Positions 57,262-64,000 of a stretch of DNA of 64,000 bases are shown one piece after another. This DNA is from DASUPK01 sp963743575 (GTDB taxonomy: Bacteria > Actinomycetota > Thermoleophilia > Solirubrobacterales > 70-9). Both the position numbers and the translations under genes were made by a program. Numbering within the stretch: the first letter of the stretch is position 1; each line of letters opens with the position of its first letter. Under the pieces are notes generated by a model. It did no database searches. It was not told the origin of the DNA and worked only from the letters and a program-made list of their open reading frames with translations. The stretch is taken from contig CAVUQC010000001.1 in assembly GCA_963743575.1 (NCBI GenBank), positions 51,337 to 115,336 of the forward strand, given 5' to 3'.

Positions 57262-57812
57262 CGCGGGCGCGCCCGTAGCGCTCGTAGATCACGCGCGAGC
57301 CGAACGTCCTGGTCTCGATCAGGTCCAGCGGCACGTCTTCGGTGACCGGCGGCAGGAAGGGCGTGCCGCCACCGACGACGACCGGATTGCGGAACATGCG
57401 CAGCTCGTCGACGAGGCCGAGCTCGATCGCCGCCGCGGCCAGGCCGGCGCCGCCGATCGAGACGTCCTTGTCGGTCGCGCCGAGCGCCGCAGCGGCCTCC
57501 TCGGCCACCGACGCCTCGGCGAGCCGGGCGTTGCCCTGGACGCTGTCGAGCGTGCGGCTGAAGACGACCTTCGGGATCGCGCACCAGACGTCGGCGAACG
57601 CGGCCCCGAGCTCGTTGTCGCGCATCGACGGATCCGTCTCCCACACCAGCATCGTCTCGTAAAGCCTGCGGCCGCAACAGATAGCCGCCGAGCTCGCGTA
57701 CCTGCGCGATGTGGAAACGAAACTGCTCCTCGTTAGGGGCCGTCCACCCGAACGCGCCCTCGCGGTCGGCGATGAAGCCGTCCACCGAGACGCTCATCGA
57801 GTAGATCAGCAT
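57248..57812 (-). pseudogene. Dihydrofolate reductase-like (RibD_C) protein, frameshifted
   Basis: From ATG 57812 the frame reads YSMSVSVDGFIADREGAFGW and VRELGGYLL, then loses similarity; the other frame gives CGRRLYETMLVWETDP and VSIGGAGLAAAAIELGLVDE, with the C-terminus SRVIYERYG. Removing one T in CTGTTGCGG near 57668 rejoins the two halves into a full protein of about 187 residues. Either a recent lesion or a read error. It is a relative of the gene at 44133. Confidence 0.72.
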
Positions 57813-57904
57813 GGCTTCAAGCTCATCGCACCGGAGCGACGGACGATGATCGCGATGAAATTCACCATTGAGCTTGACATCGGGCTCCCCTTCCTTCTGC
57901 AGGC

Positions 57905-57967
57905 ACCGTCGAGGGGCTCGAGGCGCTCCGCGACCTCCCCACCCCCCTCGACTCGCCCCCGGCCTGA
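57905..57967 (+). pseudogene. 3' remnant of a second anti-sigma gene
   Basis: Twenty codons plus a stop read TVEGLEALRDLPTPLDSPPA, against TVEGLEALGDVPTPVKEPPA at the end of the anti-sigma gene at 56746; the DNA also aligns. No zinc-finger part is found upstream. It shows that a paralogous sigma/anti-sigma locus once lay here. Confidence 0.6.
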
Positions 57968-57980
57968 CCGGACGCGGCTG

Positions 57981-58403
57981 CTAGCCGGTGCGTTCATCCG
58001 CAAGGGTGAACTGAGCCGCGATCACCACCAGATAGACGAGGGTCGACGCGAACCCCACGATCATCCAAGCCACCGGGTCTTTCACGAGCGCGGTAACCAG
58101 TGCTGCTGCGCCGATCGCCAGTCCCACCGAGACGAGGTGAAAACCGCCCCAGAGGCGCACCGAGCCGTGCTCCCTCGGTGCCAGGATCTCGCTTGGGCGC
58201 CCGTAGGCGAGCGCCGCCGTGACACCGAAGCCGACGACCGCCCCGGCGAGGAAAAGAAGCGCCTCCCAAGCCGTCGGAATCCCGCGGGCGTGTGTCGTCA
58301 CCGCGCCGGAGGTCCAGATCGTCAGCGTGTATCCGTACGGGGCGGCGCTGGTCGCGACCGCCGACTTGAGATGAGTGCGATAGCTGCGTCCGCCCGCTTC
58401 CAT
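57981..58403 (-). CDS. Four-helix membrane protein of unknown function
   Basis: A 140-residue protein with hydrophobic segments ALLFLAGAVVGFGVTAALAYG, LWGGFHLVSVGLAIGAAALVTALV and AWMIVGFASTLVYLVVIAAQF plus a weaker N-terminal one. A Gly/Thr-rich first 40 residues (YGYTLTIWTSGAVTTHARG) may form a re-entrant or first helix. I do not recognise a family. It lies 33 bases after the Usp gene on the same strand. Confidence 0.58.
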   Translation of the reverse strand: MEAGGRSYRTHLKSAVATSAAPYGYTLTIWTSGAVTTHARGIPTAWEALLFLAGAVVGFGVTAALAYGRPSEILAPREHGSVRLWGGFHLVSVGLAIGAAALVTALVKDPVAWMIVGFASTLVYLVVIAAQFTLADERTG

Positions 58404-58436
58404 CGGAATCGGACGATAGTCATCGGCTAGGGCCGG

Positions 58437-59309
58437 TTAGAGGTGAAGAGCAGAACCTCTCGGCGTGATCAGCACCGGACACGCGGCGGTTCTGATCGCC
58501 GCGGACGAGATTGCTCCCAGCAGCGCGCTGCGGACCGGGCCGTAGCCGCGCGACCCCATTACGAGCAGGTCCAGCTCGATTCCCTGCTCGGCGAGCACCT
58601 TCGCCGGGTCGCCTTCGCGAAGAACGGCCTCCGCCTTCTGACCGAGCTCCGAGAGCCCTCGTTCCAGGTATCCACGAAACTCTTCCCGAAGGTCCTCCAG
58701 CAACTCGCCCGCGAGCGCGGCGCTCATCTGCGAGGCAATCACCGTGGGCACAACCGTGATCACCCGCAGCTCGGCATCCAGGGAGCTCGAGATTCGCTGG
58801 GCCTGCTTCAAAGCGATATCCGCCTCCTCAGATCCGTCATACGCGATCCCGATCCGGTGGAAGCCCGCGTGCTCTTGGCGGGCGAAGCCGCGCGGCGCGA
58901 CTGCTACCGCGCACGGCGCGCCCCGCAGCAGGCTCTCCCCCACGCTGCCGGGAAGTATCCGCCCGACCTTTCCGCGATGTGAGGATCCGACCACGATCAG
59001 ATCCGCATCCTGGTCCTTCGCGTACTCGTAGAGGGCTCGAGCCGCCGACCGTCCGCCGCCCTCACCATCGAGGCCCGCGCGAATGAACTCCGCCTTCCCC
59101 AAGCGGCGCTGCGCGGACTCATAGAGGCGCTCCTCCAGCTGGGCAGAGACCTGGCCACCCGCGATCGCCTGCTCGAACGGGATCCGGGTCCGCGGTAGGA
59201 CGATCGCGACGTGAAGCTCCGCGCCGCACACATCTGCAAGTGCCTGGCCGAGCACCAACGCATCGTCGGACTGCTCGCTCGCGTCGAAGCCAACAATCAC
59301 CTTGCTCAT
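58437..59309 (-). CDS. Tandem universal stress protein
   Basis: A 290-residue protein with two Usp domains (about 1-145 and 150-290). Each has the ATP-binding loop G-x2-G-x9-G-S: VVGSSHRGKVGRILPGSVGE in the first and VMGSRGYGPVRSALLGAIS in the second. Tandem Usp proteins are common in actinobacteria under hypoxia or starvation. It starts at ATG 59309 with VIVGFDASEQSDDAL, and is divergent from the sugar kinase gene. Confidence 0.9.
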   Translation of the reverse strand: MSKVIVGFDASEQSDDALVLGQALADVCGAELHVAIVLPRTRIPFEQAIAGGQVSAQLEERLYESAQRRLGKAEFIRAGLDGEGGGRSAARALYEYAKDQDADLIVVGSSHRGKVGRILPGSVGESLLRGAPCAVAVAPRGFARQEHAGFHRIGIAYDGSEEADIALKQAQRISSSLDAELRVITVVPTVIASQMSAALAGELLEDLREEFRGYLERGLSELGQKAEAVLREGDPAKVLAEQGIELDLLVMGSRGYGPVRSALLGAISSAAIRTAACPVLITPRGSALHL

Positions 59310-59418
59310 ATGGCGAACCCAACCACCACCGAGGCGATGAGAAATCCGTGCTCACGTCGGGACTCCTGTCCGCGCCGACCACCTAGCTCGCCTGGCTTTA
59401 CGGTCGTAGGCTTCTTGA

Positions 59419-60429
59419 ATGTCCGAGAGCGTGAGCCTGCGCGACCTGCCCCCGGTGTCGTGTTCGCTGGCCGTCTTCGCCCCATCGCCGGCGTTGACCA
59501 TCACGGTCGAGCCGAGCCCCGGCGAGGAGCCCGATATCCACCTGCATGCCGGCGGCCAGGGCTTCTGGGTTGCGCGCATGGCGGCCCGACTCGGCGCCAG
59601 CGTGAGTCTCTGCGTACCCCTGGGGGGCGAGACCGGCGCCGTGCTCGAGTCGCTGCTGACGGTGGACGGGATCTCCGTTCTCTCGGTCGAAACCGAGGGC
59701 GCCAACGGCGCCTACATGCACGACCGGCGGAGTGGTCAGCGCGAGGTCATCGCCGAGACCTCGAGTCCCACCCTGGCGAGGCATGAGCTGGATGACCTCT
59801 ACGGCGTCACCCTCACCGCCGGCCTGGACTCTGCCGCCGTCCTGGTAACCGGGCCGCGCAACGAGGGCGTCCTCCCGGCGGAAGTGTTCGAGCGCCTCTG
59901 CCGGGATCTGCGAGGCAACGGCCGACTCGTCCTGGCTGACCTCAGCGGCGAGCCGCTTACCGCCGCGCTTCGAGGCGGCATCGACTTTCTCAAGGTGAGC
60001 GATGTGGATCTGGTTGACGATCGACGCATGGACGACCGGGAGCTGGCGTCAGCGGTCGAGGCCGCCGGCCGTCTTCTCGCCGAGGGTGCGGCGAACGTGC
60101 TCGTCACCCGCTCGGCGGAGCCGGCTCTGCTCCTCGGACGAGAGCGCTCGTTCATGGTCCACAGCCCGCATTTCGCACCGGTCGACGAGCACGGCGCCGG
60201 GGATTCGGTGTTCGCCGGAGTCGGCGTAGCGGTCGGGGCGGGAGCGCCGATCGAGGTCGCGGTCAAGCTGGGGGCCGCGGCGGGAGCGCTCAACGTCGCC
60301 CGTCACGGGCTCGGGACGGGCCACGTGCGCGAGGTGTCGAGGCTTGCCGAGGAGGTCCGGGTGGATCCGCTGCCGCTCGATCAGCTGGAGGCAGGTGGCG
60401 AAGCCTCCGCCGCTTCGACCGCCTCCTGA
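59419..60429 (+). CDS. PfkB-family carbohydrate kinase
   Basis: A 336-residue ribokinase-fold enzyme, closest in style to 1-phosphofructokinase. It has the N-terminal sugar-binding AGGQGFWVARMAARLGA, and the C-terminal PfkB signature as DEHGAGDSVFAGVGVAVG with the catalytic Asp in GAGD. The substrate is not certain: fructose-1-phosphate, tagatose-6-phosphate or a nucleoside are possible. Its last 49 bases overlap the 3' end of the convergent phosphatase gene. Confidence 0.83.
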   Translation: MSESVSLRDLPPVSCSLAVFAPSPALTITVEPSPGEEPDIHLHAGGQGFWVARMAARLGASVSLCVPLGGETGAVLESLLTVDGISVLSVETEGANGAYMHDRRSGQREVIAETSSPTLARHELDDLYGVTLTAGLDSAAVLVTGPRNEGVLPAEVFERLCRDLRGNGRLVLADLSGEPLTAALRGGIDFLKVSDVDLVDDRRMDDRELASAVEAAGRLLAEGAANVLVTRSAEPALLLGRERSFMVHSPHFAPVDEHGAGDSVFAGVGVAVGAGAPIEVAVKLGAAAGALNVARHGLGTGHVREVSRLAEEVRVDPLPLDQLEAGGEASAASTAS

Positions 60430-61209
60430 ACCAGTCGGCAGCAGCTCGTCGACCAGGCCGGGCGTGCAACAGATGGTGAACTCGGCCTGGGGCGTCCACG
60501 GGGAACCGCCGTGGTCGAAGGCCTCCGCCCCCGCCTCACGGGCGATCAGCACACCGGCGGTGACGTCCCAGGGAAGGCTCGAGAGCATGACCGAGACATC
60601 GAGGCGGCCGGCGGCGAGCCAGGCCAGGTCGAGGCACTCCGACCCATGCACCCGAACCCGCAGGCATCTCGGGACGAGGCGGCCCATCAACTCGCGGTGG
60701 ATCGGATTCTCCACCTTCGCCCTCGGACCAACGGCGAAGTCGGCGAAACCGACCATCGCCTCGTGTAGCCCGGCCGGTTCCAGGACCGTGATCGTGCGAC
60801 CGTTCAGCGAGGCGCCCCCACCCCGGGTCGCCAGGTAGCGCTCACCGATCAGCGGCAGGTCGATGAGCCCCAGGGTGGGCTCGCCCCGCTCCACCAGCGC
60901 GAGTGAGATCGCGCAGAGGGGGCTGCCGTTCGCGAAGTTCACGGTCCCATCGATCGGATCCAGGACCCACATCGCCTCCAGGCGGCCGTCGCGCTCGCCC
61001 TCCTCCTCCCCGAGGAAGGCGATGCCAGGCGCGGCCTCCTCGAGGGTGGCCCGGATCGTCTCCTCGATCCTCAGGTCGACCTCGGTGGCGAAGTCACGGT
61101 CGCCCTTGGCGATGACGGTGCCGACGCTACGCCGGCCGCGGCGGAGCAGCGCGGCTCCCGAGTCGACGGCCCGCTCGGCGGCGAACAGCAGAGCAGGATC
61201 GACCGTCAC
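60381..61209 (-). pseudogene. Inositol monophosphatase-like gene with a C-terminal frameshift
   Basis: Motifs of the family are intact: FATEVDLRIEETI, FLGEEEGE, WVLDPIDGTVNFANG with the metal Asp residues, and SLPWDVTAGVLIAREAGAEAF. After CCTPGLVDELL the frame shifts; removing one C near 60443 gives RLVQEAVEAAEASPPASS and a stop at 60381. Without that correction the frame runs antisense through the kinase gene to 60049, which is not credible. Start GTG 61209 overlaps the ATPase stop (GTGA). Confidence 0.75.
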
Positions 61210-63958
61210 CGAGCGTCCTCGTCAGTCTCCCGGCGGCGCAGCAGCCAGCGGCGCAGCTCGTCGGCTCCCCAGACGATGAACGGGAACGGGAGGGTGAAGA
61301 GCAGCATGTGCGGCTCGAGCGCGGCGGTGCCGAGGAGCGACTGAAGCGGGCGGCGCGTAGATGATCAACGCCGAGAGCACGAGCTCGAAGGCGATCCCCG
61401 AGAGCAGCAGGCGGTTGGAGAACACGCCGATCGATCGCAGCGGGGCGCGCTCGGTGCGAGCCGCGAAGGCTGTTCCGATCTGGCCCATCACCATGCCGAG
61501 GAAGGTCATGGTCGTCGCCTGCTGGTAGGCGTGGTGCAGGGAATGTCCAGCTCCTGTGGAATCGCCGGGGGACCAGCCGGCGCCGCCGAGGACGTAGAAG
61601 AACCCCGCCATCGCGAGGGCGGCGCAGATCACTCCGAGGAAGAGCCAGGCGCGAACCAGCATCGCCGGCCGGATCACTCCCTCCGACCGCTCTCGAGGCG
61701 GGCGGCGCATCAGGCCCGGCTCGGCCGGCTCGCGGCCCAGGGCAAGCGCAGGCAGCGTCTCGGTCCCGACATCGAAGGCAAGCAGTTGGAGGACGGTGAG
61801 CGGAAGCGGGATCGCCCCGCCACCGAGCGCGAAGACGAGGAACGGCGTCACCTCCGGCGTGGCGTGGGCGAAGAGGTAGAAGAGGAACTTGCGGACGTTG
61901 TCGTAGACGCGCCTGCCGCCCTCGATCGCCGCCACGATCGTGGCGAAGTTGTCATCGGTGAGGACCATCGTCGAGGCTTCCCTGGCCACATCGGTGCCCG
62001 ACTGCCCCATCGCCACGCCGATGTCGGCGCGCCGCAGGGCCGGCGCGTCGTTCACCCCGTCGCCGGTCATCGCGACGATGTCGCCCCTCCTCGCGCAGCG
62101 ACTCCGCGATTCGCAGCTTGGTCTCGGGAGAGCTGCGCGCGAAGATCAGCTCGTCGCCCTCTCGCAGGAGCGAATCCAGCTCGCTGTCCGTCATCTGGTC
62201 GACGCTCGCTCCCGACGACCACCGCCGAGTCGCCCGTCCCGATCCCGACGCGCTTCGCGATCGCTGCAGCCGTCAGGCCATGGTCGCCGGTGACGACGAT
62301 CACCCGAAGGCCGGCCCGGTGGCAGCTCTCCACCGCAGCCGCGACCTCGGGTCGGGGAGGATCGAGCATCGCAACCAGGCCGAGGAAGGAGAGGCCGGTC
62401 TCCGCCTCCGCTCGCGCCTCGGGGACGCCGTTGGCGAGCGGTCCGCGCTGGGCGACGGCAAGGACCCTCAGCCCCTGGCTCGCGTACCCGTCGACGATCG
62501 ACTGGACCCGGTCGCGCTCCTCCGCATCCAGTGGGCGCGCCTCGCCGTCCGCGGCGATCGAGCTGCACCGTGGAAGCACCGCCTCGGGCGCCCCCTTCGT
62601 GTCCACCCAGAGCCCGCCGCCGCGCTCGTCGACCGTCGACATCAGCCGCAGCGACGGGTCGAAGTGGAAGAGGGCACGCCGCTCGCGCTCACGCCGGGCG
62701 GCGTCGACTCGACGCCGAGACGCGCGGCGGCCTCCAGAATCGCCACCTCGGTCGGGTCGCCGATGGGCTCCCCCGTCCCCGTGTCGAGATACGCGTTGTT
62801 GCAGGCGACCATCGCCGCCGCAAGCGCCCGAAGCGCGGGCCGGGTCCCCGATGCCGTTGGCCCTCGGCTCTCCGCCCTCGAGACTCAGCGGCCCCGATTC
62901 GGTCCAGATCGACGTGGCCCTCATCCGATTCTCGGTCAGCGTCCCCGTCTTGTCCGTGCAGATCACGTTGGTCGAGCCGAGGGTCTCCACCGCGCTCAGC
63001 CGCTTGACCACGCGCTCCGCGCCGCACCAGGTCCCTGGCGCCAACCGCGAGAGCAAGGGTGATCACCGGCAGCAGTCCCTCGGGAACCAGGCCCACCAGG
63101 AGCCCAACCGCGAAGACGACCGCGTCGGATACCGAGAGCCCCGCCACCAGGGTCGCGACCGGGATGAACGCGATCGCCCCCCCGACCGCGATCACGGCGA
63201 TCAGCCAGGCGACCTTCCGGACCTGGTTCTCGAGCGGGGATGCCTCGGTGGTCGACGCGCTGGGAGAGCGTCGCGATCCGGCCGAGCTCGGTGTGCATCC
63301 CTGTCGCGTAGACGAGGGCGCGAGCCTCGCCCTCGACGCAGCTGGTCCCCGAGAAGACCAGGTCCCTGGCCTCGAGCCGCGGGACGCCGGTGTCGGCGAA
63401 GGCGGCGTCGCGATCGACAGGGGCGGATTCCCCGGTGAGGGTCGACATGTCGATCTCGAGAGAGCCATCCAGAAGGCGCGCGTCGGCCGAGATCCGCTCT
63501 CCCTCCTCGATCAGGAGCACATCGCCCGGGACGAGCTCCGTCGTGGGGATGCCGAGCTCCTCGCCGTCGCGGATGACCCGCGCCTCCGACGGAAGGTAGG
63601 CGGCGAGCGCCTCAACCGCCCGCTCCGCCTGGAGCTCCTGGACGAACGCGAAGATCGCGTTGACGAAGATCACGACGACGATCGCGATCGCCACCGGGAC
63701 GATCCCCGCGATCCAGGCGAGAACCGCCGCGGCCCAAAGCAGCAGCGCCAGCGGATGCGTGAACTGGCGCGCCAGGTCCCGTAGATGGCTCCGCTCCTCG
63801 TGCCGGCGGATCTCATTGGGCCCGTACTGCTGGAGCCGGCGCTGGGCCTGCCGCCTGCCGAGGCCGGTCGTGCGCGTCCCCAGATGCTGGAGCAGCAGGT
63901 CCAGCCGCTCCTCCGGGTTCACCTGTGGCTCGTCAGGCATACGAGGCGCCTCGCTCAT
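61206..63958 (-). pseudogene. Cation-transporting P-type ATPase (E1-E2, PEGL type) with seven frameshifts
   Basis: Joined across frames the product is a complete P2-type ATPase of about 915 residues: N-terminal cation-ATPase domain (LQQYGPNEIRRHEE), TGES loop, LVGLVPEGLLPVITLALAVG, phosphorylation site ICTDKTGTLTEN, KGAPE, TGDHGLTAAAIA, MTGDGVNDAPALRRADIG, and C-terminal transmembrane helices. Frame changes fall near 63250, 63011, 62840, 62730, 62210, 62094 and 61353; six look like one extra base, one like one missing base. No motif is damaged otherwise, and the repaired stop overlaps the phosphatase start by four bases. Ca, Na, K or Mg transport cannot be told apart. Confidence 0.78.
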
Positions 63959-64000
63959 TTCACGAAACGATGACTGCTGCAGGCGCCTCCCGGCTAGGTG

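Noticed and set aside
60049..60380. A C-terminal extension of the inositol phosphatase
   Set aside because: This part is antisense to the sugar kinase; a one-base correction gives a natural stop at 60381.
1..64000. CRISPR arrays and rRNA genes
   Set aside because: No regularly spaced repeats and no rRNA-like conserved stretches were found on either strand.

Overview
The window is high-GC chromosomal DNA with dense, overlapping genes (repeated GTGA, ATGA and TGATG stop/start overlaps) and many GTG starts. Gene content and order (dxs-ispA-nusB-efp, pepP/Q-aroQ-aroKB-aroC-prepilin peptidase, aroE-mltG-ruvX, alaS, mnmA, aspS-hisS) point to an actinobacterium, most likely of the Thermoleophilia/Solirubrobacterales type. 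The taxon is inferred from synteny and protein style, not from a marker RNA. I saw no rRNA and no CRISPR array; the only complete tRNA is tRNA-Met(CAT).

Layout. 1-2770 (minus): isoprenoid (dxs, ispA), a small XseB-like protein, nusB and efp. 2795-11627: an accessory block that splits the core cluster: a broken GH5-like secreted protein, then plus-strand DedA, ZIP metal transporter, LtrA, a secreted S15-type hydrolase and a CPA2 antiporter, then a GNAT enzyme. 11633-20644 (minus): a Xaa-Pro peptidase, shikimate genes (aroQ, fused aroK-aroB, aroC, aroE), prepilin peptidase, HtrA, MltG and RuvX. 20649-26493 (minus): a complete peptide ABC transporter. 26607-37927 (minus): alaS, a secreted VWA protein, an IscU/NifU-MnmA fusion, small and membrane proteins, a GH3 enzyme, aspS and hisS. 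38017-44020 (minus): MBL hydrolase, FtcD, an M29 peptidase, a two-component system and a secreted beta-propeller protein.

44703-57173 looks like a genomic island. An intact tRNA-Met marks the left end, and a 70-base copy of its 3' half plus flank lies in direct orientation 12.4 kb away. Inside are decayed gene fragments, small membrane proteins, three membrane-anchored secreted enzymes, a hicBA remnant, and a compact minus-strand operon (thioredoxin, MJ0619/Tes-like radical SAM enzyme, SAM methyltransferase, SRPBCC protein, an unknown protein, a 33-residue membrane peptide, NrtS). That operon is divergent from an ECF sigma/zinc anti-sigma pair. No integrase is visible. To the right lie a truncated AHSA1-like gene, a frameshifted reductase, a leftover anti-sigma 3' end, Usp, a PfkB sugar kinase, an inositol-phosphatase-like gene and a cation P-type ATPase. 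Several of these right-hand genes carry single-base frameshifts.

The two signals I would follow first: (1) a roughly 100-base dispersed element present three times (29277, 31847, 37920), always touching the 5' end of a tRNA-related gene (alaS, mnmA, hisS), with nested stems whose base pairs covary between copies while internal loops stay fixed; (2) the island operon built around the Tes-like radical SAM enzyme with its own sigma/anti-sigma pair.
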